From: Legionella rowbothamii
GTDB taxonomy: Bacteria; Pseudomonadota; Gammaproteobacteria; Legionellales; Legionellaceae
Length of the DNA: 64,000 bases
Direction of reading: 5' to 3'
Assembly: GCF_900639985.1 (NCBI RefSeq)
Contig: NZ_CAAAIM010000008.1
Coordinates: 124,001-188,000 of the forward strand
Position numbers and translations under genes: made by a program. Numbering within the stretch: the stretch's first letter is position 1; the number at the start of each line of letters is the position of its first letter. Positions 12,726 through 22,546 of the stretch are shown one piece after another. A model generated the notes under the pieces. That model worked only from the letters and a program-made list of their open reading frames with translations, made no database searches and had not been told where the DNA came from.

Positions 12726-12788
12726 TGGACAATTCTGTTATTTCTATTGCAGGATGTTCGAAAAAACATCTTTAAGAAAAGCCATCGG

Positions 12789-13309
12789 CTAAATCTTTGA
12801 CGACGCTATTCTGAAATCAATAGGTTCGCTTAATGAAGCAATTGAGTCTAAGATTGACGCTTTTGTCTTTTCCCCAAAGAAAAAGAATTCGCTCATAAAA
12901 AACAATCTCATTATTAACGCTAGGATCTTTTTCGACATCAGGACACGCTGTGGCCCCTTAGGAAATAAATTAATTAATTCTTCTAAATAATCCTGTTTTT
13001 CTTTTTCAGTAGGTATAAGTTTTAATTCTGGCAACCAGCTTGATAAAAACTGCTTGAACCTATCAGTATTGCAATCCACTGACGGCATACCGCTTATCGC
13101 CTCTGGATTTTCATCTTGGAAAAAAGAGCACTATCGAGCCCATCCACCTCTAATATCGCCGTGTCCTGAGGAAAATATATACCTTTGATGCCGAAAGTAG
13201 AAAAACAAGAATGAGGGTAGACGGATTTATGCCAAGGATTATCTTTCTGAAATCGCTTGTAATACAATTTGTCGTAGCCAATTGATTCATTTTTCAAGGA
13301 ACGATACAT
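12789..13309 (-). pseudogene. Possible degenerate gene in two pieces
   Basis: Two open stretches follow each other on the minus strand. 13309-13094 encodes 71 residues (MYRSLKNESIGYDKLYYKRF). 13088-12789 encodes 99 residues containing KQFLSSWLPELKLIP and EKEKQDYLEELINLFP. After FPKG a second frame also reads like protein (ACPDVEKDPSVNNEIVFYERI), which suggests a frameshift. The first piece overlaps the divergent secreted-protein start by 2 nt. No family is recognised. Two separate small genes are the alternative. Confidence 0.35.
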
Positions 13310-13700
13310 GAGATCTATTTTTAAAATTTTATCTGGGATCGCAGTAAGTGTTACTGCTGTAACTGCTGTGGCAACACCAACGCATTACATTACTCACAAT
13401 AATACAGAATGGGAAACCAATGTTGTTGTAAAAGGGGTTGAATCTCCCTTTCCTACACTTCCTTACTCAACAAGAAAAGTAGCTTGGCGCATGGTGAGGT
13501 TTGGTTGTGGAATTACTCCTGTTTGTGCTGCGGTAATTAAGGTAGCAACAGAGACGTCTGACCCTATAGAAATTGGCACGCTGTACATGGATATGGAGTC
13601 TGGGGAAATCACGCCACAACAAATTTCCGCACACGGCTATACCGCAAAAGTTAAGGATATTGGGGAAGTGATCATTACCCACGATTTGCCAAATACATAA
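13308..13700 (+). CDS. Small secreted/periplasmic hypothetical protein
   Basis: 130 residues with a classical Sec signal peptide (MRSIFKILSGIAVSVTAVTAVA, cleavage probably near 22). AAGGA precedes the ATG. The mature part has two cysteines a few residues apart (FGCGITPVCAAV), likely a disulfide, followed by a beta-rich tail. This matches the style of short Legionella periplasmic proteins of unknown function. It ends 11 nt from the convergent amidotransferase gene. Confidence 0.65.
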   Translation: MRSIFKILSGIAVSVTAVTAVATPTHYITHNNTEWETNVVVKGVESPFPTLPYSTRKVAWRMVRFGCGITPVCAAVIKVATETSDPIEIGTLYMDMESGEITPQQISAHGYTAKVKDIGEVIITHDLPNT

Positions 13701-13711
13701 CCGATTTCAAA

Positions 13712-14410
13712 TTACTCCAAAAAGTTGATCAACCATTGTGCTATTAATGCATGTTCATGTTCTAGCTCCAAAGAATGCAAGCCTTGAGCTAGAACTTCTT
13801 CTTCAAGAATATTTTTACGTGATTGCATTACATCTTTAGCATAAGCTTTAATAAACTCAGGATGTCCTTGTAAACTGAGCATCGTTTCCCCTATTTGCAT
13901 CATGTTATTAGGACAAAACTCACTACTTGCCAACAACTGAGCTCCTGGTGGGAGAGTAATAACTTGGTCTTGATGACTTGCCAGTAAATTGAAATGAGGT
14001 TTTGTCGGACGCATCCATTCTTTAGGCTGTACGATTTGATTTTGTAAAACCCCAATACCCCAGCCCTTGGGGGATTTAATTACCCGTCCCCCTAAAGCCT
14101 TGGCAATAAGTTGATGGCCAAAACAAATACCAATCACTTTTTTGGAAGTTGTATGTATGACACGCACAAAATCTTCCAATGATGCAATCCAGGGAAAACC
14201 ATCATTCACACCGTATTTGCTTCCAGTAATTAAATAAGCATCTGCAGCATGAACGTCTTGGGGAAATTCTCCATCAACCGCATTAAACACGGTAAACGTC
14301 ATCTTGGGAGCTATAGATTGGAACAGTGCTGCAAACATATCAGGATACTGTCCATAATGTACTGCAAAGACATCACTTATTCGATCACAATTTAAAATCC
14401 CAAGATTCAT
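13712..14410 (-). CDS. Class I glutamine amidotransferase-like hydrolase
   Basis: 232 residues from the ATG at 14410, 8 nt after the dehydrogenase stop, with GAGG upstream. The class I triad is visible: nucleophile Cys in VIGICFGHQLIAKALGG, and His/Glu in LSLQGHPEF. A GSKYGVND loop forms the oxyanion part. Stand-alone members hydrolyse gamma-glutamyl amides, as PuuD does for gamma-glutamyl-GABA. Being last in an operon with a glutamine-synthetase-like ligase and two dehydrogenases, release of glutamate from a gamma-glutamylated acid is the best inference. Substrate not determined. Confidence 0.85.
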   Translation of the reverse strand: MNLGILNCDRISDVFAVHYGQYPDMFAALFQSIAPKMTFTVFNAVDGEFPQDVHAADAYLITGSKYGVNDGFPWIASLEDFVRVIHTTSKKVIGICFGHQLIAKALGGRVIKSPKGWGIGVLQNQIVQPKEWMRPTKPHFNLLASHQDQVITLPPGAQLLASSEFCPNNMMQIGETMLSLQGHPEFIKAYAKDVMQSRKNILEEEVLAQGLHSLELEHEHALIAQWLINFLE

Positions 14411-14417
14411 AAATACC

Positions 14418-15569
14418 TCAAAGTCCGTTACATGCGGAATAAAGAATATCTTTGTATTGTTGTTGCGTAAACACGATGGGATTTGATCCTGAGGCAGCAT
14501 CTGCTGTTGCCATCGTGGCCAGACGCTCTACTTGGGAAGTATCAATACCAATTTCGGCTAAGTTAGACTCAATTCCCAACTCCGAACGCATGTGGTTAAT
14601 CCAGCCCCAAAACCCATCGAACCCGCCATCAAGAGACAAATAACGAGCCAAACGCTCAATTCGCTCTTCAATCGCAGAGCGATTAGCACGTAACACATAA
14701 GGCATTAAAATGGCATTAAGACGACCATGATGAGCATCATATAATGCGCCTAAAGGATGGGCCAATGCGTGCATTGCTCCTAAACCACGTTGAAAAGCCG
14801 TTGCTCCCATCGAGGATGCCACCAACATATTCGTGCGAGCAGCTAAGTTAGTTCCTTCATGGTAAGCAGCTAACAAATTTTCTTTAATTAAGCGAATTCC
14901 TTCTAAAGCAATACCTTCGGCCATTGGATGGTAACCCGGAGCACAGTACGCCTCTAAGCAATGCGATAAAGCATCCATTCCTGTAGCAGCAGTGATCGGC
15001 TTAGGTAAACCCACAGTGAGTTCGGGATCAAGAATGACCAAAGAAGGAAGCATATTGGGGTGAAAAATTATTTTCTTTATTTGCTGTTCGCTATCAGTAA
15101 TCACTGACGCCCGCCCTACTTCGGACCCTGTACCTGCCGTGGTGGGTACAGCAATAACCGGCGCCATGGCGCCCACATTAACGCGCAGCCAATTATCGCC
15201 AACATCCTCAAAATCCCATAGAGAACGTTCTTGTCCCACCATTAACGCAATCGCTTTGGCTGCATCAAGCGCTGAACCACCACCAAAAGCAATCACGCCA
15301 TCATGAGCTCCTTGATGATAAGTAGCAACGCCATCCATGACCTGCTCTCCAGTAGGATTTGCTTTAATCTGACAAAAAACAGAAGTCGTTACTCCAGCGT
15401 CCTGCATCAATGCCAGAGTATTTTCTACCAATACTGAATTAGCCAAACCAGGATCGGTAACCAGTAATGGCATCTTCATCCCTAGCTCAGCACAGGCTGC
15501 CGGTAGTTCACTTATTCGTCCCCTGCCCACACGAACTTTTGTGGGGTAATTCCAATTAGCTTTCAGCAT
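14418..15569 (-). CDS. Iron-containing alcohol dehydrogenase
   Basis: 383 residues, cytosolic, group III metal-dependent dehydrogenase. It shows the NAD-binding FGGGSALDAAKAIA motif, the signature VPTTAGTGSEV, and the metal ligands in GMDALSHCLEAY, LAHPLG and DAHHG (Asp and three His). It starts 4 nt after the aldehyde dehydrogenase gene ends, so the two are co-translated. It probably oxidises an alcohol, or reduces an aldehyde, in the same pathway as the neighbouring ligase. Confidence 0.92.
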   Translation of the reverse strand: MLKANWNYPTKVRVGRGRISELPAACAELGMKMPLLVTDPGLANSVLVENTLALMQDAGVTTSVFCQIKANPTGEQVMDGVATYHQGAHDGVIAFGGGSALDAAKAIALMVGQERSLWDFEDVGDNWLRVNVGAMAPVIAVPTTAGTGSEVGRASVITDSEQQIKKIIFHPNMLPSLVILDPELTVGLPKPITAATGMDALSHCLEAYCAPGYHPMAEGIALEGIRLIKENLLAAYHEGTNLAARTNMLVASSMGATAFQRGLGAMHALAHPLGALYDAHHGRLNAILMPYVLRANRSAIEERIERLARYLSLDGGFDGFWGWINHMRSELGIESNLAEIGIDTSQVERLATMATADAASGSNPIVFTQQQYKDILYSACNGL

Positions 15570-15573
15570 TTTT

Positions 15574-16962
15574 TTAAATTCCTATCTTTTTAATATGAAA
15601 TGACTTGGGTCGTGTTAGAGACTCATAACCGACAGAGGACAAAGTACAGCCCCTACCTGATTTTTTTATCCCCGTCCATGCCAAAGCAGGATCCAAATAA
15701 TCGCAACGGTTAATGAAAAAAGTACCCGTCTGAATCTGCTCTCCCATTGCAATGCCTGCATTAATATCTTGAGTAAACACTGCTGCAGTCAATCCATAAT
15801 CACTGTCATTCATTAATGCAATAGCTTCATCATCACTCTTTACCTTCATGATACCGACTAAGGGACCAAAGGTTTCTTCATTCATCACCCGCATCTGATG
15901 GGTCACTTCCGTTAATATTTGTGGCGCTAAATAAGCAGAGCCTAGTTTGTCTAAAGCAAAATCCCTACTATCTATATGCGCTATTGCCCCCTGCTCTACT
16001 GCCTCTTTAATTTGCCCGCGAACAAAGTCAGCTGCTTCCGCGCATACCATAGGGCCTAAAGTTGTTTCCGGATCATCAGAACGCCCTAAGCGATACTGTT
16101 TTACGAGCTGCACTGATTTAGCTAAAAACTCATCATAAATATCCTGATGTACATAAACACGCTCTATTCCACAACAGGATTGACCCGAATTAAAAAAAGC
16201 ACCATCCATAACCGTTTCTACTGCATGTTGCAAATCAGCATCTGAGCGTACATAGGCCGGATCTTTTCCTCCTAGCTCTAAGCCTATATGAATGAAGCGG
16301 CCAGCCGCGGCACGCTCCACCATCTCTCCGCCCGCAACAGAGCCTGTGAAGGCAACCGCATTGATGTTCGCAGAATGAATTAATTGTTCGGTGTCGGCAT
16401 GATTCAAGTGCAAATATTGAAAAATACCTTCTGGCAAGCGTGCTTCGTGAAATCCTTGTGCCAATCGCTCAGCAACCAACGGTGTTTGCGCAGAGCTTTT
16501 CAATAACACTGCATTTCCTGCCATAATTGCAGGAATCACCGAATTAACCGCAGTAAGAAAGGGATAATTCCAAGGCGAAATTACCAAATTAATTCCCAAG
16601 GGCTCTCGTTTAATGTATCGAACAAAGCCTTCCTTTTCGGGTAACTCAATAGGCTCAAGAGCTGTCTTGGCTATCGCAATCATGTATCTTGCCCGCTCTT
16701 CAAATCCGTTAATTTCTCCTTGGGTATAACGGATGGGTCGTCCCATTTGCCAGCTCAGTTCCAAAGCAATTGCTTCCTTATTGGCCACAACGATATCCAC
16801 TGCCGCCTGGCAATACTCCTCACGTTCGGCAAGGGAAGCACGACTCCATAATTTTTGTGCTGTACCTGCTTTTTCCAGTGCCAAATCTATATCTTGCTGC
16901 GTTGCAAAGGTACGCTCTACATAAACCGAATTATCAATAGGAGAATACGTTTTAAATTTCAT
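15574..16962 (-). CDS. NAD(P)-dependent aldehyde dehydrogenase
   Basis: 462 residues. Catalytic Cys in FFNSGQSCCGIERVYV, general-base Glu in HIGLELGGKDPAYV, oxyanion Asn in ISPWNYPF and the nucleotide loop AFTGSVAGG are all present. The slightly short length and sequence style fit the succinate-semialdehyde or gamma-glutamyl-aldehyde dehydrogenase-like branch. AGGGA precedes the start. It lies 8 nt after the glutamine-synthetase-like gene and 4 nt before the Fe-dehydrogenase, inside a tight operon. Confidence 0.92.
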   Translation of the reverse strand: MKFKTYSPIDNSVYVERTFATQQDIDLALEKAGTAQKLWSRASLAEREEYCQAAVDIVVANKEAIALELSWQMGRPIRYTQGEINGFEERARYMIAIAKTALEPIELPEKEGFVRYIKREPLGINLVISPWNYPFLTAVNSVIPAIMAGNAVLLKSSAQTPLVAERLAQGFHEARLPEGIFQYLHLNHADTEQLIHSANINAVAFTGSVAGGEMVERAAAGRFIHIGLELGGKDPAYVRSDADLQHAVETVMDGAFFNSGQSCCGIERVYVHQDIYDEFLAKSVQLVKQYRLGRSDDPETTLGPMVCAEAADFVRGQIKEAVEQGAIAHIDSRDFALDKLGSAYLAPQILTEVTHQMRVMNEETFGPLVGIMKVKSDDEAIALMNDSDYGLTAAVFTQDINAGIAMGEQIQTGTFFINRCDYLDPALAWTGIKKSGRGCTLSSVGYESLTRPKSFHIKKIGI

Positions 16963-16970
16963 TTTTTTCC

Positions 16971-18341
16971 CTAAATAATTTCAAAATAACGATCTAATTC
17001 CCAATCGGTAACATGTCTTCTGAATTCGCGCTCTTCCCATTCCCGGGTCGCTGCAAAATGAGCCACGAAATCGGAGCCAAACAAGGCATGTGCGGCTTGT
17101 GACGCTTTAAGATTTTGTGCGGCATCCCATAAGGTCCGTGGCAAAGCTAGTTCTTTATCATGAGCTTGTGCGTATGCATTTCCTTTAATTTCTGCTCGAG
17201 GTTCCATTTCCTGTTCAATCCCATACAAGCCCGAGCCGATTGCTGCAGCCAAAGCAAGATAGGGGTTTGCATCAGCAGATCCTAAACGATATTCAATCCG
17301 TTGTGATTTTTCATTTCCCGGAATTACTCGCAATGCCGTAGTGCGGTTTTCTACGCCCCAGGTTGCATCGGTAGGTGCCCAATAGCCTGGGATCAAACGC
17401 GAATAACTGTTGATTGTGGGAGAAAACAGCGCTAACAATTCAGGCATTAGCACTTGTTGCCCCGCTAAAAAATGGCGTTGGGTTCGACTCATATTGTATG
17501 CATTTGCAGGATCGTAAAATGCAGAGCCCCCTTCCAAATGTCTAAGGGAAAGATGAATATGCCCACTTTGTCCCGGATAGTCCATCGACCACTTCGCCAT
17601 AAAGGTGGCCATTTTTTGGTTACGCTGGGCCAATATCTTCATAAAAGTTTTAAAGAGCGCGGCCTTATCACCTGCATTCATTGCCGAGTCAACTGCAATC
17701 GCCGCCTCAATTACCCCAGGACCTGTTTCCGTATGCAGTCCTTCGATGGGAAAATCCATTGCCTCACTCATGTGTAAAATTTGATGATAAAATTCGGCAT
17801 GGACCGTATTACGGAGGATAGAATAACCAAAATTATCTGGGGTAAGTGTTTTTAAATTACGAAAACCTTTGGCCCGAACACTTTCAGCTGTTTCATCAAA
17901 AACGAAAAATTCGTATTCCAATGCAGCATAAACATCAAAACCCATATTTTTTGCTTTTTCAAGGACGCGTCTTAACACTGCACGAGGGCAAATAGCCTCA
18001 GCCTTTTCAGCAAACTCCGCCAGAAATAATAATTGATTGTCTTCTACAACTAACTCACGACAGCTGGAAGGAATAATGCGCACATTTGCATCGGGATAAC
18101 CTGTATGCCAACCCGTGTAACTGACATTATCGTAAAGCTGATCTTTGGCGTCCCAACCCAAAATTACATCACAAAATGCAAAGCCATTATCCAAAGCGGA
18201 AAAAAACTTATTGCGACTCATATACTTGCCAAGCATCACACCATCGATATCAAAAATCCCCACTTTGACATGGGTTAATTGCCTCTCTTCAACAATGCGT
18301 TTTGCGTCTTCTGCAGTCTTCACTTCACGTGGATTGAGCAT
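16971..18341 (-). CDS. Glutamine synthetase family ligase (gamma-glutamyl-amine synthetase type)
   Basis: 456 residues and first gene of the four-gene operon, with AAGGA before the ATG. Core motifs are intact: ALEYEFFVFDE (metal-binding Glu), HTETGPGVIEAA, SGHIHLSLR and the arginine-rich ATP/glutamate region NRTTALRVIPG with RIEYRLGSADANPYL. Lacking the GlnA adenylylation-loop style and lying beside an aldehyde dehydrogenase and a hydrolase, it is more likely a PuuA-like enzyme that ligates glutamate to an amine than a housekeeping glutamine synthetase. The amine is unknown. Confidence 0.88.
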   Translation of the reverse strand: MLNPREVKTAEDAKRIVEERQLTHVKVGIFDIDGVMLGKYMSRNKFFSALDNGFAFCDVILGWDAKDQLYDNVSYTGWHTGYPDANVRIIPSSCRELVVEDNQLLFLAEFAEKAEAICPRAVLRRVLEKAKNMGFDVYAALEYEFFVFDETAESVRAKGFRNLKTLTPDNFGYSILRNTVHAEFYHQILHMSEAMDFPIEGLHTETGPGVIEAAIAVDSAMNAGDKAALFKTFMKILAQRNQKMATFMAKWSMDYPGQSGHIHLSLRHLEGGSAFYDPANAYNMSRTQRHFLAGQQVLMPELLALFSPTINSYSRLIPGYWAPTDATWGVENRTTALRVIPGNEKSQRIEYRLGSADANPYLALAAAIGSGLYGIEQEMEPRAEIKGNAYAQAHDKELALPRTLWDAAQNLKASQAAHALFGSDFVAHFAATREWEEREFRRHVTDWELDRYFEII

Positions 18342-18451
18342 TTTATATCCTTATGTATTTATCCTTAAAATTCCTACGTGTTCATCTTATTAAAAAACAA
18401 TAATCACAATAGCAAGAGAAACTATCACTGGGAAGAGATATAAAATCTTAT

Positions 18452-19450
18452 TCAAATAAAATAGAGTCCTGCAGCAAACATGATATAAAATAATCCAAAG
18501 TACGCTAACCGAGCTCCTGCTAAGGCACTTTTTTGTACCAATAGATACAAACCAAAAATTGACAATAATGTAATTACAGCCCCCCATATTGAAGCCTTAT
18601 CTAAAATCCATGGAGTAAAAAATAGCCCCAGAGCACTCGGAACGGTAGCTTGAATCATCATTGCGCCACTGATGTTCGCCAGAGCTAATATTTGTTTTCC
18701 TTGGCGCACCCAGATCACTGCATTCATGATTTCTGGTAGTTCTGTCGCGATGGGACTTAACAACAAGGCCACCATTTGTGGCGGCAATCCAAAAATAGGG
18801 CCAATAATTCCCAATTGGTGGACAAATACATGCGAGCTTATAAAAATAATAATTAAAGACAGTATCGTTTGTAGCAATGCCCAGGATTGCGAGGGATTTG
18901 TATCACGAGGTCTTATTTTTAGAGGCTCTATAAAATCCAAATGTTCGGGATCGTCTTCTCCTTGCATTTCCTGCCGAACATAAAGTGCATAAGCAATGAG
19001 AAATGCTATCCCAAGCCAAGGCTTGAATGAAAAAGCAAATAATCCAAGTGCTATTTTAAAGATAAAAATGCTCATGAACCAGCACTGATCTTTTCCCAAA
19101 CGACGCTCTGTAATCTTTGATATGAGTTTTTTTCCATGATTATTTTTTTGCGTAATAAACACCCAGCCAACCACAGCATAGGCAATTGTTGCCAAAACTA
19201 ATGGACCACCTATTGCAGCCCCGATGCCAATATTTTTTTGCTCCGGTGTATTACCAAAAACCACAGCAACAAAAGTTACCACACTCTCAGGAAGCGCCGT
19301 GCCAAATGCAGCCAAGATGGTTCCGGTGGCATTTTTTGTTACATTAAATTTATACCCCACCCATTCAATGGCGTTAACAAAAAATTCACAGGAAAGATAA
19401 ATAACACAAGCCGAGACCAATAATAAAATTAAAGTAATAATCACATCCAT
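18452..19450 (-). CDS. Sodium/calcium exchanger family membrane protein (CaCA)
   Basis: 332 residues with about ten hydrophobic helices. The two inverted alpha-repeats are clear: GTILAAFGTALPESVVT (about 43-60) and LLSPIATELPEIMNAV (about 230-245), each with the acidic residue that binds the cation. The hydrophilic loop between (GEDDPEHLDFIEP) is short, as in bacterial exchangers. The start could be ATG at 19450 or the GTG two codons later, which has better AAGGA spacing. Lies upstream of the operon but 110 nt away, with its own promoter likely. Confidence 0.9.
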   Translation of the reverse strand: MDVIITLILLLVSACVIYLSCEFFVNAIEWVGYKFNVTKNATGTILAAFGTALPESVVTFVAVVFGNTPEQKNIGIGAAIGGPLVLATIAYAVVGWVFITQKNNHGKKLISKITERRLGKDQCWFMSIFIFKIALGLFAFSFKPWLGIAFLIAYALYVRQEMQGEDDPEHLDFIEPLKIRPRDTNPSQSWALLQTILSLIIIFISSHVFVHQLGIIGPIFGLPPQMVALLLSPIATELPEIMNAVIWVRQGKQILALANISGAMMIQATVPSALGLFFTPWILDKASIWGAVITLLSIFGLYLLVQKSALAGARLAYFGLFYIMFAAGLYFI

Positions 19451-19489
19451 CCTTAAAATCTATCGTTTCAACGGGAGGAGCCAATAATC

Positions 19490-19591
19490 GCACTTACTTA
19501 AGTTTTTCTTACCCAATAATACTCACGAATTACCGTAGCTTGAGCATGCCCATGCGTGTCTTTTAAGTCGAATAACACTTAAGCAAACACC
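19490..19591. repeat. MITE-like element, copy C
   Basis: Begins GCACTTACTTAAGTTTTTCT and ends ACACTTAAGCAAACACC. The first ~45 bases match the reverse complement of copy A (TTTTTCTT, CAATAATA, CGAATTACCG). The second half is diverged. It lies upstream of the exchanger gene. Confidence 0.6.
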
Positions 19592-19857
19592 ATTGTTAAA
19601 CCTGAATCCCATTGATTAGTGTACTAAATTATTAAGATAGTGACCAAAAAATGAATTTAAATTATAGGATTGAGGAATATCTTTTTTCAAAATTAACAAG
19701 TTCAGTATTTTTGTGACTTAAAGAGAGGGCTGAAGCTGCACCAGGAGCAACTACACTGGATTCGCAATAAAAAAGTCTAAATCAAAAGAAAATCCTTTCC
19801 AAGTCAATATTATTTTACTAGGCTATATGCTTAAAATTATGGGTGTCACTCCCAAAT

Positions 19858-20014
19858 GGCACTTACTTAAGCCTAAGTTCTGACCCTCCCTACGTCACCC
19901 GGCTTGGGCGTATGATCCAGAAGCTCAATGTGCGGAGTGCGATCTCTGGATTCCGCAAACAAATCTGAAACGCAGATATGGGTGAACTTGAGGTAAACAA
20001 CTTAAGTAAGCCCC
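19858..20014. repeat. MITE-like element, copy D, upstream of the NO reductase gene
   Basis: Perfect-looking ends GGCACTTACTTAAG and CTTAAGTAAGCCCC. The ~130-bp interior (CACCCGGCTTGGGCG, CTGGATTCCGC) is unrelated to copies A-C and GC-richer. It ends 24 bp before the NO reductase start and can supply promoter or leader sequence. Same termini with different contents suggests non-autonomous elements mobilised by one transposase. Confidence 0.65.
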
Positions 20015-20038
20015 AAAAAGACATAAGGATCGTGCACG

Positions 20039-22363
20039 ATGATTAATGCAACTCAAGATACAGCTATGGAAAATACAGATAAAGTTTCCAATGTACTGAA
20101 ATGGATTCTGTTAGTTACCGCAATTTTATGTTTTATTGTTTTAATTTGGGGTACATATAAAACCTACCAACTTGCCCCACCGCTACCACAAAAATTTCAA
20201 TCGCCTACAGGGCAAATCGTCATGACCGCAGATGATATTGTTGCTGGTAAAGCAGGTTTTCAGCGTGCGGATTTAATGGATTACGGTAGCCTTTATGGCA
20301 TGGGCTCTTCTTTTGGAGAAGATTACACTGCAAAATACTTAGTGCGTTTAGGGCGCCTTATTGAAGATAAAATGGCGCAACAACAATTTACTAAACCTTT
20401 CGTAAGCTTGTCTGAAGGTGACCAATATATGGTACGTAAAGCCATGCAACAGGATTTGCAACAAACGAATTTAAGCCAGCCCACATCCATTTTATCGCAG
20501 GCAGTTGCTGATGCTATTTTGCAATTAAGAAATGAGATTTCCCAAAGCTTATTAAATCATAATGCCGAACTTGGCTGGACCAAAGCCTATAGCCTGGATC
20601 AGCAAAGTGCCTTACAAACAGCTGATTTTCTTATTTATTCTTCCTTAACTACAATTGCACATCGCCCTGGTAAAAATAGCTCTTATACCAACAATTGGCC
20701 CTATGAGCCAACAATGGGTAATACGCCAACAACCCATACATTTTACTGGACTTGGATCTCATTTTGCTTTGTCTTTTTAGGTTTTGGAGCCGTACTTTAT
20801 ATCTATCATCGTTACCTCAGTTCGCCTGATGAAGCGCTACGAACCCCAATATTTATGAGCTTTGCCCCCCTTACCCCAAGCCAGCGTAAAACGGGACAGT
20901 ATTTTGTGGTAGTGGCGTTCGTGTTTTTGCTGCAGATAGGTGTCGGAGCAATTTTGGCACATTATTACACAGAACGGACTGGTTTCTACGGCATTCGCAT
21001 CAACGATTATTTGCCCTTTAATTTCTTGCGCGATGTACACATTCAAACACCGATTGTTTGGATTGCCCTATCCTGGATTAGTGGAGCCATATTTTTATCA
21101 CCTATCATCAGCAAAAAAGAAGCCAAGCACCAGGGATTCTTTGTCGATTTGCTCTTTTGGGTCACTCTGTTTATCGTGGCGGGAGCAATTGTTGGTGATT
21201 ATTTAGGGATCATGGGGTATGTAAATCAAGCTTGGTTTTGGATAGGAAACCAAGGCCTATCTTATTTACAGCTTGGCCGTCTATGGCAAATTGCTTTTTG
21301 TTTAGGGCTTTTTCTGTGGAGCTTTATTGTGTTCCGAGGAATGTGGCCTAGCTGGGAAAATTTAAAAACCGCTACGAAGCAATTTTGGACGGGAAGAATC
21401 CGCCTAGAACACCTGTTTTGGGCAAGCACCCTGAATGTTGCCATATTATATTGCTTTGGAATGATTCCATTAACTGGAATTGAAAAGTCGTTTACTATTA
21501 CCGATTTTTGGCGTTGGTGGGTGGTACATTTGTGGGTAGAGCAATCATTTGAGTTTTTCGCGGCATGTGCCACAGCTTATCTGTTGATGGGAACAGGCTT
21601 GGTATCACGAGTACTTGCAGAACGGACTATGTATTTTGAAACCATTCTGGTCTTTTTAGGTGGGGTGATTGGTACAGGACACCACTGGTATTGGACCGGA
21701 ACACCAGATATCTGGGTTCCTCTTGGTTCGATGTTTTCGTTTATTGAAGTATTACCCTTGGTCTTGCTGATTATTGATGCCATTGAGCAACGTATATTGA
21801 TTAAGCGTCAAGGAGCCTTTGCCTATAATCTGGCGTTTATGTATATTTTAGGCGCTTCATTTTGGAACTTCGTTGGTGCCGGTGTGTTCGGAGGGGGAAC
21901 TCTTAATGCCCCATTGGTGAATTATTACGAACATGGAACCTTCTTAACCTTAAACCATGCGCATACAGCCTTATTCGGAGCCTTTGGCCTATTAGGGCTT
22001 GGTTTAGTTTATTTCTGCTTACGTTATGCCGCAGGAGATCGCCTACCTTGGAGTGAGCGTTTAGGCACTTGGGCATTTTGGCTGTATAATATTGGGTTGT
22101 TATTGTGGATCACACTAAATTTCTTCCCTATAGGCTGGGCGCAATTGATGGATGTATATGAGCATGGCTTTGCTCATGCGCGAAGTATTGAGTTTTATAA
22201 TACAACCTTGTTATGGCAATGGCTGCGATTACCAGGAGACGTTGTTTTTGCGCTTGGAGCAGTATTTATGGCCTATGATTTTATTAAAAAATTAGGCCCT
22301 TTTTTCCCTAAATTTGCAAAAACCAGAACTGAGGAACAATTACCAATCCGAGAACATTTTTAA
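20039..22363 (+). CDS. norB: Single-subunit quinol nitric oxide reductase (qNOR)
   Basis: 774 residues, the length of one-chain quinol-dependent NorB/NorZ rather than the ~470-residue cytochrome type. It reduces two NO to N2O at a heme/non-heme iron centre in the inner membrane. Visible landmarks: N-terminal helix and periplasmic extension (GQIVMTADDIVAGKAGFQ), HLWVEQSFEFF with the metal-ligand His and Glu, GTGHHWYWTG with adjacent metal histidines, and LNHAHTALFGAFG heme ligands. Ribosome site AAGGAT. A mobile element ends 24 bp upstream and a strong terminator follows, so it is monocistronic. Likely defends against host or environmental NO. Confidence 0.94.
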   Translation: MINATQDTAMENTDKVSNVLKWILLVTAILCFIVLIWGTYKTYQLAPPLPQKFQSPTGQIVMTADDIVAGKAGFQRADLMDYGSLYGMGSSFGEDYTAKYLVRLGRLIEDKMAQQQFTKPFVSLSEGDQYMVRKAMQQDLQQTNLSQPTSILSQAVADAILQLRNEISQSLLNHNAELGWTKAYSLDQQSALQTADFLIYSSLTTIAHRPGKNSSYTNNWPYEPTMGNTPTTHTFYWTWISFCFVFLGFGAVLYIYHRYLSSPDEALRTPIFMSFAPLTPSQRKTGQYFVVVAFVFLLQIGVGAILAHYYTERTGFYGIRINDYLPFNFLRDVHIQTPIVWIALSWISGAIFLSPIISKKEAKHQGFFVDLLFWVTLFIVAGAIVGDYLGIMGYVNQAWFWIGNQGLSYLQLGRLWQIAFCLGLFLWSFIVFRGMWPSWENLKTATKQFWTGRIRLEHLFWASTLNVAILYCFGMIPLTGIEKSFTITDFWRWWVVHLWVEQSFEFFAACATAYLLMGTGLVSRVLAERTMYFETILVFLGGVIGTGHHWYWTGTPDIWVPLGSMFSFIEVLPLVLLIIDAIEQRILIKRQGAFAYNLAFMYILGASFWNFVGAGVFGGGTLNAPLVNYYEHGTFLTLNHAHTALFGAFGLLGLGLVYFCLRYAAGDRLPWSERLGTWAFWLYNIGLLLWITLNFFPIGWAQLMDVYEHGFAHARSIEFYNTTLLWQWLRLPGDVVFALGAVFMAYDFIKKLGPFFPKFAKTRTEEQLPIREHF

Positions 22364-22371
22364 TCATTCAT

Positions 22372-22397
22372 AAACCTGGTTGCTTGCAACCAGGTTT
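22372..22397 (+). terminator. Rho-independent-like terminator of norB
   Basis: Perfect 12-bp stem, AAACCTGGTTGC and GCAACCAGGTTT, with a two-base loop, followed by TCCATTTTCC. It starts 8 nt after the norB stop. Confidence 0.8.
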
Positions 22398-22546
22398 CCA
22401 TTTTCCTGATCAATATCCCAGATAACCCACCGAATAATTTTATATTAAACGTCTAGATAATTAACTATTTGTTGCTACACTAGACTCTGTACGAGCCTCT
22501 TGTTAGTAACAAGAGAATTTAGTCACAAAATCAAGGATGAACAATA

